Assembly (NCBI GenBank): GCA_022036555.1
Contig: CM039120.1
Coordinates: 6,982,179-7,046,178, forward strand
Source: Microstegium vimineum
Lineage: Eukaryota > Streptophyta > Magnoliopsida > Poales > Poaceae
Reading direction: 5' to 3'
DNA: 64,000 nt
In this document: positions 43,354-54,701 of the stretch, piece by piece
Position numbering within the stretch: the first letter of the stretch is position 1
Layout of the letters: the number at the start of each line of letters is the position of its first letter
Translations under genes and position numbers: made by a program
The notes under the pieces: model-generated
The model's input: the letters and a program-made list of their open reading frames with translations, nothing else
Told to the model about the DNA's origin: nothing
Database searches by the model: none

Positions 43354-45540
43354 CTACTGCCTAAAGACTTTGCAATCATTGGTACTATGTGAAGTTGTGA
43401 CATGCCACTTGCAATATCTGATTCTTCTAAGCTCTTCTGCCAATGGAATTACCAGATTAGGCGACAACTTAATACACCCTTCTTGAAGCAACTGGTCAAA
43501 TATCCTATCGGCCTTGGTGATATCAAAGGTGAACCTTTCAGCTTCTTTCTGGCCAAACGGATAGGATATCGTCTTCTTGTCCTTCACCCATTCGGCTACG
43601 CCAATGTTTGGTTCTTCATCTGATTCAGAACTTTCCTCTTGTTCAATGAAATACACCTTATTATTCCAAGTTTTTCTAGGCTCAAAAGCTTTAATTTCCT
43701 GATCGGCAACTCTTTGCACAAGATGACTCAAACTTTTAAATTCTTGGGATGCATATTTATCTCTGATGTGCGGCAGCAACCCCTGGAAAGCCAAATCCGC
43801 CAATTGCCGATCATCAAGCACCAAACTGTAGCACTTGTTCTTTACGTCTCGCGGTATTTGCACGAAGTTTTCCACCGATTCGTCGTTGCGTTGTTTCAGC
43901 TTGACCAAATCGGTAATCCTCTTCTCATGAACGCCAGAGAAGAAGTATTTGTGAATCTGCTTCTCCAGATCGGCCCAAGTAATCACAAAATTTGGAGGAA
44001 ATGAGATGAACCATGAAAACGCTGATCCAAACAAAGACAATGAGAACAATCTTACCCTTAGTTCATCTCTGCTAGTTGCCTCCCCACATTGGATAATGAA
44101 GCGGTTGATGTGCTCCATTGTTGACGTATCATCTTGGCAAGAAAACTTCGTGAAATCTGGCACCTTGTACCGATTTGGGAGAGGGATCAAGTCATATGCC
44201 TGAGGATACGACGTCCAATAAGAGTACGTATTGACCTTCGGTTTGATACCGAACTATTCTTTCATCACTTCGGCAATTTTATCGGCCCAGTATACATCCT
44301 GATCCTGCCGATGGATCGGCTGGATATTAACTGGCTAGATTGGTTGATACGCCCCTTCTTGCCTTTGCGGCAAATAAGTTGATCCGATTGGCAGAGGCGC
44401 AGCAACACCTTGCTGAATATTATGCACCGGTTGATTTGTCGATGTATAACCTTAGGCACCCACTGGGGTATACTACGGCAAGATATTCATCGGTCGATAT
44501 ACCGATGTTTCATTCTGAGTGTTCGCCGGGTAATGGTACTGTTGCGCTCCCGCTACTTGACGTCCAGGTTGCACCACCTATTGTTGAATTGGACTAGTCC
44601 ATCCAGGATTATAAGTCATCGGCATGTGATTTGTCAATAATTGATAGTTACTCGGCGCCTGTTGCTCATGCATCCTAGAGTAATCAACAAATTGGCCTCC
44701 TTGGTGCACTAATACTCCAGTTTGAGGATTCATCATCATCATGGGATGGTTTACAACTGCCAAATCTTGTTGCATCGGCAAAGAACTTGTCGATGGTTGC
44801 CCGTAAGGCACTTTGGGTATCGCCATCTGAAGATTTCCTGGCGGCAACTGCACATTCGGAGAAGACGTAGCATAATGTACTATCGGGCTCATCGGCTGTG
44901 CCGATATTGCCGATTCCATAGAGGCCTTTCTCGCTGCACTATTGTCTTGGATTAATTTAGCATCGGCAGATGAATCCGAAGGCATACCATATCCCCACTA
45001 GTTAGCAGGAGTTGGCTGACTCTGGACTACGTGTCCTGACATTGCCGATGTCACCGGATCGGTGTTCAACAGAACGACGCTTGCAGGGCTCGATCTTGGT
45101 GGTGTAGCTTCATTAGTAGAAGGATTCACAGGTTGGAAAGATATCACTAGAGCCGCCGATGAAGTCGTGGCAGATGCCGATCTAGGTTGATGATACGCTG
45201 GACCAACATACTTAGGTGTCTGTCCTTCTTTAAAAGATTGCATGACAGCATTGTACACAGTATTAGACAGCACATTGGAATGACTAATCAACGCCTGATT
45301 TAACGCAGAATTAACCATATCTTGCAATTTACCAGGATTGGCGTCGAAAGTGACCTGCCGCGGTAACGACGGATCTTGCTTCTGGACAACATCACCGCTC
45401 CTGTTTAGGCTGAAGGACTTCAGATATAGTTGCTTGTACTCCTCCATAGCCTGCTCCATAGCTTGCTTCTGATCATCTTTCAGATCTGCTTCGAAGACTT
45501 CAATGACGTCCCTTGGATTGACGTCAGTAGAATCACCCAT
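43354..45540 (-). pseudogene. gag: Tat element C Gag
   Basis: Starts at ATG 45540 (MGDSTDVNPRDVIEV) and follows E's Gag throughout. The helical N-part (EADLKDDQKQAMEQAMEEYK) runs to a TAG at 44998 (TPAN then stop; Trp in E). A Gln/Pro/Met-rich middle has several breaks between 44191 and 44985. The Retrotrans_gag domain (INRFIIQCGEATSRDELRVR, FSWFISFPPNFVITWADLE) and the knuckle CKWHVTTSHSTNDC are open from 44190 to FRQ-TAG at 43354. The last TAG is shared with E. Confidence 0.85.
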
Positions 45541-45564
45541 GTTCGTGATCAAGAGATGTATCTA

Positions 45565-45584
45565 GGGTCCCACCGGGTGTGCCA
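45565..45584 (-). promoter_or_regulatory. Probable primer binding site of C
   Basis: The minus strand reads TGGCACACCCGGTGGGACCC, seven bases after the LTR, nearly the same as in E. The tRNA is not identified. Confidence 0.58.
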
Positions 45585-45591
45585 AAAGAGG

Positions 45592-46632
45592 TGTTGACAC
45601 AAAAAGCGTCGGATCTGCGAACACCTCGGGCTTATACCCGAAATTTCGATATCCAAGGTGTGTCGTTCGATTTGACCAGTTAATCGATAAGGATGATAAC
45701 TAGAACAAAATTGAACGAGACGACAGCGATTCGCCCGGACGTCAAAGCTTAGATTGCTCAAAACGCGGAACTTGCGAGGTTGACGGAGGTCGTGTAGATG
45801 CAGCCTGTCGAGACGTCGTAAGAACTAGTAGATGAACTAGAACTATAATGCGATAAAAGTAGATTTGCTGGAAAAGTAGATGAAAATAATAGATGTATTT
45901 GATTGATTGTATATCTTTCATACCACCCCTAGGTACATATTTATACTCCAGCAGGAGGAGCTGTAAACAGACACGACTCATACCTAAACAAGACTCCTAT
46001 TTTTAAAGGAAATAAACGACTCATGCAAGAGTCGGACTATTTTTAAAGGAAATAAACGACTCATGCAAGACTCGGAATCCAACTATAATAATAATATTGG
46101 AATAAAACTACCAATTTCCTTATTTGTCTCCTTACGATGAAATTTTCCATCAGCAGATTCCCTCAATCCACAACCTTCTTCTATTACTATCAGTAGCCTT
46201 CTGCTGACGTTGGCCACACCATCCCGTATCCATCGGCAATATTTCCGATCGGCAATATTCTCTTGTTCCCATCGGCAATACCTTCCCATCGGCAAAATAC
46301 CCTTCTTTCATCTTGACGTTTTCTTCAATCTTCTTCTTCTACCGGTAATCTGATTGGTACTATCTTGAAGCCGATAAGAAAAAACAACAATCCCTTTATT
46401 TATCATCGCACTCGATCCATATTGACACGTACCAATGTTGTAAATAGCGAGCTAAGACCAAGGTGTTTAGCATTTTATAAACCGTAATTAGCGGACTTTA
46501 GCGGCAAAATAGCGGCAAAATTGTGCATGAACGCAAATAGAGGCACAATTTTTTTCAAGCTATTTCGGGCTATAGCGGCAAAAATAGCGGGCTATTTTTT
46601 TCCTTGACACGTACCAAAAAACGGTGTCAACA
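45592..46632 (-). repeat. 5' LTR of C
   Basis: 1041 bp, same ends as 14839-15680, followed by CTGGT. Minus-strand TATA at about 45939-45946. It contains a 168-bp MITE-like insertion absent from the other LTR. Confidence 0.92.
46436..46603. mobile_element. MITE-like insertion in C's 5' LTR
   Basis: 168 bp between two perfect copies of TTGACACGTACCAA (46422-46435 and 46604-46617). The C 3' LTR has a single similar copy and no insert. Its ends carry imperfect inverted repeats (AAATAGCGAGCTA versus AAATAGCCCGCTA on the other strand), and AGCGGCAAAATAGCGG repeats lie inside. Superfamily not assigned; a 14-bp direct repeat is longer than usual for hAT or Mutator. Confidence 0.75.
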
Positions 46633-46637
46633 CTGGT

Positions 46638-47750
46638 ATGAGCTGAATGGTTGCTGACGGTAGTCTTTGGTGTGCTGCCAAATGCTGGCATGCTTCGCAA
46701 GTTTTTGCTATCTCTTCTGCATCCTTTATGTGGATTGGCCAGTAAAATCCATGGCGTATTGCCTTCGCAGATAAGGCTCGAGAGCCTTTGTGAGATCCGC
46801 AGACCCCCGAACGAATTTCTTGCAAGAGATTCTTCTCATCTTCGCTTGAGATGCACTTCAGCAGTGGCTGCACTACTCCTTTCTTGTATAAATCTCCATC
46901 TATCATGGTGTAGCTTCGTGACCTAGCAGCGATTCTTGCCTTTGCGGCTTGATCTTGGCTGTCTTCTTCGCTGTTTAGGTGTCTTCGGATTGCTTCTCTC
47001 CAATCTTCTTCTTGCAGTGCTAGCACTTGTCTTGCTGATTGTGACGTTGAAGCTTCGGTGAGTTCTTGATAGAATGTTCCCTCGGGCAATGGTGTTCCAT
47101 TCGCTGCTGCCTTCGCTAGCTCGTCTGCTTCGACGTTGGACCCTCTGGGTATGTGTTCCACTGTGAATCCTTGGAATTTTCTCTCTGGTGTTCTTACAAG
47201 AGCGAGGTATTTTGCCAGCTCATGCTCGCGTGCTGTGAAGTCCTTCTCAACCTGCCCTGCCACTATCTGGGAATCTGTTTTGACTCCGAGTCTTTGTGCG
47301 CCCATGCTTTTTGCCTTTGCTAGGGCCAAGGCTAGACCTTCGTATTCTGCAATGTTGTTGGTGGACTTGAACAACAGTTTTACTGCGTACTTGGTTCGTA
47401 CTCCTGATGGCGATATCAGTACTACGGAGGCCCCGACTCCTTTCTTTCCCCCGGCTCCGTCGGTGAATGTTGTCCACGATTGGTCTTCGCCTGAGCTGGG
47501 TAACACCTCATGCGGTGTACAATCTGCCACGAAATCTGCCAAAGCTTGTGACTTGATGGTTGTTCTAGGTACATAGCTGATGATGTACTGTGATAGCTCC
47601 GTGACCCATTTTGCCGTTCTTCCGGAAGCTTCTTTGTTCTTGAATATGTCGCCTAGTGGTTGTGTTGAAGGTACTATTATCTCGTGGGCCAGGAAGTAGT
47701 GCTTGAGATTTCTTGATGATATCAGGACTGCGTAGGCGATTTTTTTCATC
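46638..47750 (-). pseudogene. pol: Element F RNase H and integrase N-terminus
   Basis: One open frame of about 370 codons. It holds the end of the RT-linked RNase H, then the second RNase H (WTTFTDGAGGKKGVGASVVL, NNIAEYEGLALALAKAK, TDSQIVAGQVEKDF, VEADELAKAA) and the integrase zinc domain (EIRSGVCGSHKGSRAL, GFYWPIHIKDA, CEACQ). At 46638 it reaches the CTGGT target of element C; the catalytic core continues at 14838. The last residues of the computed frame (46592-46632) come from C's LTR and are not part of the gene. Confidence 0.88.
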
Positions 47751-49163
47751 TTCTGAATAATTTAGCTTCACCCCTGATATTGCTTCTGAGATGTAGTATA
47801 CCGGATACTTTTGTTTGACACCTTCAATTTCCTTTTCTTGTGTCATCACTATACTTACTGCGTGCTCTGTTGCTGCTGCATAGAGTAGCAAGGGTGTGTC
47901 TGGGGTGGCGGTTGTGACTACTAGATCGCTTGCGAGGTAGGCTTTTAGCTGTTGAAATGCATCCGACTGTTCTTTCCCCTATTGGAACTTTTCTGAGCCC
48001 TTAAGTACCTTGAAGAATGGTAAGCTTCGCTCTGCTGATTTGGAGATGAATCTATTCAATGCTGCAATTCTTCCTGTTAACTTTTGCACTTCTTTCCTGG
48101 TTGTTGGTTCGACCATTGCCTTGATTGCTTTTGTTTTGTCCGGGTTGGCCTGTATGCCTTCTGGGCCTATCATGCATCAAAGCATCTTTCCTTTGCTTAC
48201 TCTGAAGACGCATTTCTCCGGATTTAGCTTGAGGCCTGCTTCCCTTAAACTGGCGAAGGTTTCCCTGAGGTCGGCCAAGTGTTCCGCCTCACTTTTGCTC
48301 ACAACTATGATGTCGTCGACGTAAGCTATAATGTTGTGCAACAGTTGAGGTCCTAGTACCACTTTGGTCATTCTTGCGAAGGTTGATCCTGCATTTTTCA
48401 ACCCTTCTGACATTCTGATGAAACAGTATGCGCCGAAGGGTGTTGTGAAGCTTGTTTTGTCTTCGTCCTCTCTCTTGAGCCAGATTTGGTGGTAACCCGA
48501 AAAGCAATCCAACATTGAGAACCTTTTGCACCCTGCTGCCTTGTCGACCGAAGAGTCAATTTTTGGTAGGGGGAATGCATCTTTCTTGCATGCCTTGTTC
48601 AAGTCCGTGAAATCGATGCACATTCGCATCTTGCCGTTCTTTTTTGGGACGAGTATGACATTGGATAGCCAGTCCGAGTACTTGACTTCTTTGATGACCT
48701 TCGCATCTAGCAATCTTTGGACCTCAGCCTTCGCTGCTGGCACTCTGTCTTCTGACATCTTTCTTTGCCTTTGCTTCCTCGGCTTGCAGTGCTCGTTTAC
48801 ATCCAATGAATGCTCTATCAGTTGTCTGCTTACTCCGCCTAGGTCAGATGCTGACCAAGCGAAGATGTCTCCGTTTTTGTTGAGGGTGGTACGGAGTTGC
48901 TCTTCTTCCTCTGTTGTTAGCTTCGCGCTGATTATGACTTTCCGGTCTTGTACCTCTTCTTGGAGTGGGATGGTCTTCGTCTCTTCTTTGCTGCGCAGGT
49001 CTGTTTTTCCCACTAGCATGTCTGGGGATGTTTTAGTAGCTACTGAATTTACATTTCTCTGAGCCTTGTGAATGTTTCTCTCTATATTGCGGGCTTCTTT
49101 TTGACTTGCATGGATCGTGATGACCCCGTGAAATGCTGGTATCTTCATGCAAAGGTAGCTCAT
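47751..49163 (-). pseudogene. pol: Element F reverse transcriptase
   Basis: 48177-49163 encodes the RT palm and fingers: HSLDVNEHCKPRKQRQRKM, MRMCIDFTDLNKACKKDAFP, FSMLDCFSGYHQIWLKREDE and catalytic YVDDIIVVSKSEAEHLADL. A TGA at 48177 (GKML*CMIG, probably Gly) and frame changes near 47970 and 47890 break the connection region (IQANPDKTKAI, TGRIAALNRFISKSAERSLPFFK). The upstream join to protease is interrupted by solo LTR G after the ATG-adjacent SYLCMKIPAFHG. Confidence 0.87.
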
Positions 49164-49166
49164 GTG

Positions 49167-49171
49167 AATGG
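49167..49171. repeat. Target site duplication of solo LTR G (AATGG)
   Basis: AATGG lies before (49167-49171) and after (51493-51497) the LTR. Removing the LTR and one copy restores F's protease-to-RT frame (FDAAIH then SYLCMKIPAF). Confidence 0.92.
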
Positions 49172-49740
49172 TGAAAGGACCTAACTGGCCTAGAGGGGGG
49201 GTGAATAGGCATATCTAAAAACTTATCGCATTGGCTAACCGAAATATATGTGGAATTAAAACTATCGGTCTAACCAACACAACACCCCTCTACTTATAAC
49301 ACTAGCACCTAGCAAAATATGATAAGAAAGCTTACTACGGTGTCGGGCTAGGAAGCTCACCTAACAAGTCTAGTTTGCAAGGTCACACAAACCTAAGCAA
49401 CTAGTACTCTAAGCAAACCGAGAGCTCCTACACATGCTAGTGAAAGCAAAGCGCACAAAGCCTAAGCTCACTAGTAATGCTCAAAAGCAAGGCTACACAA
49501 GCCAAACTAGAGAGCTCAAAAAGCTTAGCTACACAAGCTAAGTAATGTGACTAACAAAACTACACAAGTCAATTAGTCACTCAATAACTACTTCTATGCT
49601 ACACAAGCAAGAAGGTAACTAGCAAGATACACAAGCTATACTAGTTACTAAAGCAACCACTAACCACTAGCACAAGTATGAGATAATAAGTATAAGCTAG
49701 TGAGTAGAGAATGCAAACCCCCGAACTGTACTACCATAGT

Positions 49741-49802
49741 AGGACCGGTACTACCGGTGGCTGACCGGTACTACCGGTGGCTGACCGGTACTACCGGTGG
49801 TA
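49741..49802 (-). repeat. ACCGGTACTACCGGT 20-bp tandem repeat in G
   Basis: Three units of CTGACCGGTACTACCGGTGG, downstream of the TATA-like motif in transcription sense. Each unit is itself a near-perfect palindrome. Confidence 0.85.
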
Positions 49803-50514
49803 GCGCTGTAGCTCCGAAATCCAAGGAAAATGAGCTTTGAATCCGGATCCGAGCTTTTCCCCACACTCCTTGAGGTTGAGGACAATGATGTTGAGCTTTG
49901 CTTGGATTGGTTCCTCTCCGATTTGTAGATCGGGCCTTCCCAACCTATGAACTTTGAGGGAGAGAGGAAGAACACGAAGAACACAAGAACAAAGGATAGT
50001 CGAAGCTATCTCCACAACATCAAGCACGCGAGACTCAAGATTTATCCCAAGGTTCGGTCCCCACAAAGGAGCCCTACTCCTCGTTGTTGAGGTGACCACA
50101 AAGGTCGGAGTCTCTTCCACCACCTTGCCTCCCTCAAGCAACCACAAAGGTTAGCCCAAGATTTCCACTAAGGATCGAAGGGGTAATACAAACGATTCGG
50201 GTGCCCTCACAAATGAATCAACACGGGCAATCTCGAAGAACACCTAGCCGGCTAGGATTCCAAGAATCCAAGAGTAACAAACGCAAAGCAAGCCGGCAAG
50301 AAGAGGAAATCGAATGCTCAAGTCATAGATCGATCCTCTCCACACTCAAATCTCACTTCTCTCTCACAAATCCACCATGGATTGAAGCCTAGGAGCATAG
50401 AGGGAGAGAGAGACACTTGGGACCCTTTTTCTCAGGTGTAGGAATGGAATGATGGGGTTGGGTGCCGCCCCAAGGGAAGGGGCGGCCTATTTATTCCTGC
50501 AGCTCCCGACGCAG

Positions 50515-50730
50515 TACTGGTACTACCGGTGTCCCACCGGTACTACCGGTCCAAGGAATCCGACCGTTGGAGCCTTCCGACCGGTGCATAAAGTTAGCTG
50601 ACTGGTACTACTGGTTGCTTATTTTTCAGCACATCTTCAAAGTGCCCTCGCGTGCGAGAAACCCCCACCGGGAGTTGACCGGTACCACCGGTCTTCACCG
50701 ATACTACCGGTGGGAGACCAGTAGTACTGG
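50515..50730 (-). repeat. Palindrome array in the U3 of G (ACCGGT)
   Basis: Degenerate ACTGGTACTACCGGT units, single and paired, just upstream of the minus-strand TATA-like motif. The position matches the CCGG-core arrays of A, B and D. Confidence 0.75.
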
Positions 50731-50970
50731 TGGATCAGCAGAAAGCCACCGAAGCACTCTTCTAAGTATGCGTTTTTGCACGGTGTCTCTCAAACGTCTC
50801 TAGACTTGTAATTTGAGCACTCTCATCCTCATCAAGCTAGTCTACTATGCATCCCTCTTGATAGTACGTCTTTTCCTATAACTCAACCCGGTCAAACACT
50901 TCTCTAAACAACTATGACCGGTGAAATGAAATGCTCTAAGTTATACCTTTGCCTTGTGCATTCCATTTCA

Positions 50971-51092
50971 TCTCCTTCTCCAATGTTGATGCAACCCATG
51001 CACCAACCTATCACAAATGATATGATCCACTTCTCCTTCTCCAATGTTGATGCAACCCATGCACCAACTTATCACAAATGATATGATCCACT
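50971..51092. repeat. 61-bp tandem duplication in G
   Basis: Two adjacent units (50971-51031 and 51032-51092) starting TCTCCTTCTCCAATGTTGAT, identical except for single bases. Recent slippage or unequal exchange. Confidence 0.88.
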
Positions 51093-51492
51093 TCATATCA
51101 TCACGTGACATATTAGTTCTTCGATCTTGACTTCACTTGCCCTTCACCATTGCCTTCGTCCATCGGTGCCAAATCTTGCTCAAGCCTCCCGCCACGCGGT
51201 CAAATGCTTCAAGCCTCCAACTTGCCCTTCACGCTTGCAACCGGTCCATCAAGCTACGTCATGCCTTGACCTTCTCCACCTTGTCACATGACTCCATGTC
51301 ATGTTTCATATGCTATGAGCTCCTTCATCATCAAGTTGAGCACCATAAATATGCACACGCTATCTCTTCATGACTTTATTGGTTGCTCACACTTGTGTAC
51401 CTAAGGACAAAATCACCTGTGTGTCTCACATTAAACACATATTAGTCCACCTAAGTTGTCACTCAATTACCAAAACCAAACATGCACTTTCA

Positions 51493-51890
51493 AATGGCTG
51501 CATCGAACTTCGCTGTGAGCCCTCTGCCGAGGATGGAATTGTAGGCATAGTGCAGGTCAACAACATCGAAGGTTACATACTCTGTTCTTGCGTTATTTCT
51601 ATCTCCGAAAGAGACTAGTAGGGATATATTTCCTAGGGCATTTATTTTTCGGCCTCCGAACCCTATCAGTGGTGATTCCGAAGGCTGGAGTTGGTTTCTG
51701 CTTAGCTTCATCTGGTCGAAGGTGTTGACGAACAAGATGTCTGCTGAGCTGCCTCTGTCTATTAGGATCCTGCTGATTTCCCATGCTGCTATGTTTGTCT
51801 TGATTACCATTGCATCGGTGTGGGGGTAGCTTTCCTGGAAGAGGTCTTCTTCTGAGAAGGTGATGGGGGTCTTCGACCAATCTGTATGTC
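51493..51890 (-). pseudogene. Element F protease
   Basis: Encodes ISRILIDRGSSADILFV, the aspartic protease site with DRGS in place of DTGS, then LIGFGGRKINALG and YNSILGRGLTAKFDAAI, the C-terminal part of the fold. A frame change near 51805 separates it from an upstream segment (IAGGSAMEFETKKQKR). It is cut by G at 51493; the next residues are at 49163. Confidence 0.8.
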
Positions 51891-53894
51891 ATACCGGGCC
51901 TTCGACAGAGACGTTGTTGACCATCCTGTAATGGTCCTTTTTTGCTTTTTTGTCTCGAACTCCATGGCCGAGCCTCCAGCTATGGGTAGTATCATCCTGA
52001 TTGTTGGGAGGGGGTTGTGCGGGTTCAGCTGGTTCTCAGGGAGGGGCTCTGCTTTTGGTGTCATTCCCTGAGGTATGTTTTGCACTTGGGATGGAGGAGG
52101 AGGTAGTGCTTCGTACCGGCGGTTTTGCCCCTGCGTTTGCTGCGATGGTTCTATGAATGTTATGCGAGGTGGTGGTGGGTAGTTATTGTGCTATGGGGTT
52201 GGAGGATTCGGTAGTCTCCAGGCTGGCAGGAAATTTGGGTAGTAGGATGCTTGCATCGTGGAGGGGTGTACTTGAGTGGAGTTCAGACTTGGGTACACTG
52301 GGCAGTACTGCTGCTTAGGATGCCATACTTGAGTTGTGTGGTTTACCTGCCTTGTATGAGTTTGGTTTTGCGGAGGCTGTTCCTGCCTTGCTTTCATCCT
52401 CTGTTGTGTTTCCTTTGCCTCTGGGCAATCTCTTATGATGTGACCCTTGTCTTCGCCATGGAAAAAACACCATAACTTCTTTGTCCTTTGCCCTTGACCC
52501 TTGCTCTAGGGTTTGCTTTGGTTCTGCCTTCGATCGCTGCCTTGTCCTTGTTGTTGGTCGGACTGACTTCCGTGAGATCTTTCTTCATTGTGTTGCTGCT
52601 CATTAGACACGTTGAAGACCTGTGCTGCCTTTGGCTGTTGCCAGTTGTTGTTGTCTGTTCTGGGTTACCTTCGATTTCCTTGAGACTGGTTTGAGCCTTG
52701 TTGTTTGTAGAGGTTTTGTTCCTCTATTCTTCTTCTCAGGTCATTGTCTGATCTACAGTACTTCTCGAACTAATTATATAGTTCGATGATGGTTGCTTGC
52801 TTTTCCCTTGCTAGGTGACCTGCCAAGGGTCCTATGCAGAGGCCTTTGACTGCGGCTTCGATTGCAACCTCCTCCGAAACGTTTGGTGCTTTTGCCTTGA
52901 GTTGAATGAACAGCTGGAAATACTCTTTTAATGATTCCCCTGTGCCTGTTTGCATTGAAACAGATCTGAGGAGGTTAGGGATTCATTGGCGAAGCCTTTG
53001 AAATTCACTGTGATTTTGTCGCGGAGGTCTTCCCATGAGTATATTATGCCTGGCCTGAGGATGGAGTACCAGGCAAGTGTGTCTCCTTCTACTGCGATCA
53101 CAAAGGATTTTGTCAGGACGGCATCATTTCCTCCTGCGGAGGCCACTGCCGCCTCGAAGCTCATAATAAACTGTCTTGGGTCGGTCTTGTCGTTGAACTT
53201 TGGCAATGTGATTGGTTTATAAGTCGGGGCCAAGGTGTGTTTTGCAATCCTTCGGACAAAGGTGACTTGGAGTCGACTCTCCATTGTTGGGGATTCTGGT
53301 TTTAAGTGTTCCTGAATATCGGTTCACCGTTCGGGAGTGGCATTCAGGGCCTTCGCTCGTGGGCTGCTGAGCTCCTTCGCCCTGGCCTTGCTGCATGCTT
53401 TGTATCTCGCCTTGGAGGAGTGCAAGCTGTTGTCGCATCTCCGCTGCCTGTTGCGATAGCTGCATTGCTCTTTGACTTGCCTATTGCTCTGCGGCTAGAT
53501 GATCTCTTTCCTCCCGCGCCCTTTGTAGCTCTTGCTACAGGTTTTGCAGGACTTGTTCTTGTGTTTGCTCTTGGGGTGGTTGTTCATCTTTGTTGTTTTC
53601 ATTTGGTTGGGCGTCTTGCGCTGGAGATGGTGATTGCTCGCCCCGTGCTGGGGATGGTGATTGTTCACCCCGTGCTAGGGGTGGTGATTGTGCGTCCCGT
53701 GGCGGGGATGGCTGTTGCGCAGGGCGGGGACGTCTTGATGGTGCGGCTCTTGGCACTCCGTCTATTGTGGCGTAGGTGCTTCGCACATTGCGATGTGTCC
53801 TTTGTTCCCCTTCATGAGAGGTTGTACCTTCTTCATAATGGTTCGTTATCATTGCTCTCTTGGATGTCATCGTGGGCTTAACTTCGGCCAACCA
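51891..53894 (-). pseudogene. gag: Element F Gag, several frame breaks
   Basis: The first ATG in this frame is at about 53870 (MTSKRAMITNHYEEG). The N-part has a Pro/Ser/Gln-rich repeat (ARGEQSPSP units, 30-bp tandem repeats at about 53615-53715) and a Gln-rich coiled coil (RQQLALLQGEIQSMQQ). The Retrotrans_gag domain spans 53284-52770: FNDKTDPRQFIMSFEAAVA, DTLAWYSILRPGIIYSWEDL, then after a shift ESLKEYFQLFIQLKAKAPNV. A Tat-type knuckle CFFHGEDKGHIIRDC lies at about 52424-52472, then a Gln/Pro/His-rich tail. There are multiple frame breaks (near 53500, 53290, 52940 and 52770). Confidence 0.8.
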
Positions 53895-53906
53895 TGGTGG
53901 GCGCCA
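53892..53906 (-). promoter_or_regulatory. Primer binding site of F
   Basis: The minus strand reads TGGCGCCCACCATGG right after the LTR. The first eight bases are as in sites complementary to tRNA-Lys; I cannot confirm the tRNA. Confidence 0.6.
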
Positions 53907-53907
53907 C

Positions 53908-54291
53908 TATAGGAAAAAGCCTTTCTACGAATAGACTCTAAAGAACGACGGCGGAGGGACCTTCGCTGCTTGCCGAAGGATCAGGCCCCGTCGATCTCCG
54001 GGATGAACACGGATGGCCTTCGCGTACGCCGAAGGTCTCCCATAGTTGAGATGAAATATTGTATGAGTGAATTGGGCCTTCGCGGATGCTGAGGGCCTCT
54101 CACTGGATGAGAAGGATTAGGAGTTACGCGGGTCGGGCCTTCGCGCTGCTGAAGGGCCCTACCGGGATGGCGGCGGCAAACGACAATGGAAACGGGAAAC
54201 CCTAAAAATAAAGGATCTTGTCTCTCTTTATTACGTTAGGTGGTGACCCCTTTTATAGTACACTGTTCACGTTACAATCACGATTACACAA
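53908..54291 (-). repeat. 5' LTR of F
   Basis: About 385 bp between the primer site and B's RNase H. Minus-strand TATA (ACTATAAAAGGGG, plus 54247-54260) and several GAAGG/CCTTCGC motifs. The exact ends are uncertain because no second copy exists and no TG..CA ends are clear at the inner edge. Confidence 0.65.
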
Positions 54292-54701
54292 ATGTCAAAT
54301 GCTAGGCATGTCACTTGTATCTTGGTCATCAAAGAAGAAAAATAGTGTTGCACTCTCTATTGCCGAAGCCGAATACATAAGTGCGGGTAGTTGTTGTGCT
54401 CAATTGCTTTGGATAAAAGCAACTTTGAATGACTATGGGATCAATTTCAAGCAAGTGTCATTGCTATGTGACAATGAAAGTGCAGTGAAGCTAACCAACA
54501 ATCTAGTTCAACATTCAAGAACCAAGCACATTGATGAGACACCACTTCATAAGGGACCATCAACTAAAGGGTGATATCAAAATCACAAGTGTTGGCACCG
54601 ATGATCAACTTGCCGACATATTCACCAAGCCACTTGATGAGAAGAGGTTTTTCAAGCTAAGAAATGAGTTGAACATTCTTGACTTCTCAAATATGTGTTG
54701 A
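54292..54701 (+). pseudogene. pol: Sirevirus B RNase H C-terminal remnant
   Basis: Begins in mid-domain with CQMLGMSLVSWSSKKKNSVA, then LSIAEAEYISAG, CDNESAVKLTNN and HSRTKHID. A one-base shift near 54535 precedes DDQLADIFTKPLDEKRFFKL, and it ends NILDFSNMC with TGA at 54699-54701. It is collinear with the end of A pol. The upstream RT and integrase are missing, replaced by F. Confidence 0.87.

Larger units (their letters stand above)
14839..46632 (-). mobile_element. Element C: complete Tat-lineage gypsy element with antisense PMD gene
   Basis: TGTTGACAC..GTGTCAACA LTRs at 14839-15680 and 45592-46632, with target duplication CTGGT. Without the nested element D it is about 12.5 kb. Minus-strand order: LTR, primer site, gag (45540-43354), zinc-motif linker, protease, RT, RNase H, integrase (interrupted at 38990/19739), then, on the opposite strand, a plant-mobile-domain gene (16081-19217), polypurine tract and LTR. 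An antisense extra ORF between pol and the 3' LTR is known for Tat-lineage elements. LTR copies differ visibly, about several per cent over the first 100 bases, more than in E. Confidence 0.92.
49172..51492 (-). repeat. Solo LTR G of another Sirevirus family
   Basis: 2321 bp with TGAAAG..CTTTCA ends, flanked by AATGG on both sides and with no internal region. The minus-strand 3' end (CACCCCCCCTCTAGGCC..TCCTTTCA) is of the Sirevirus type. Minus-strand TATA-like motif at about 50488-50498. It probably arose by recombination between the two LTRs of a full element inserted in F. Confidence 0.92.
13853..54291 (-). mobile_element. Element F: Tat-like Ty3-gypsy element, 3' LTR missing
   Basis: In minus orientation: LTR (54291-53908), primer site, gag (53894-51891), protease, RT, RNase H and integrase down to 13993. 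Solo LTR G interrupts it at 49172 and element C at 14839. Gene order RT, RNase H, integrase marks gypsy. The CX2H-type gag knuckle and the RNase H/integrase style match the Tat lineage. The left end (13853-13992) is an untranslated tail with no LTR-like sequence, so the 3' LTR is gone. Confidence 0.82.
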
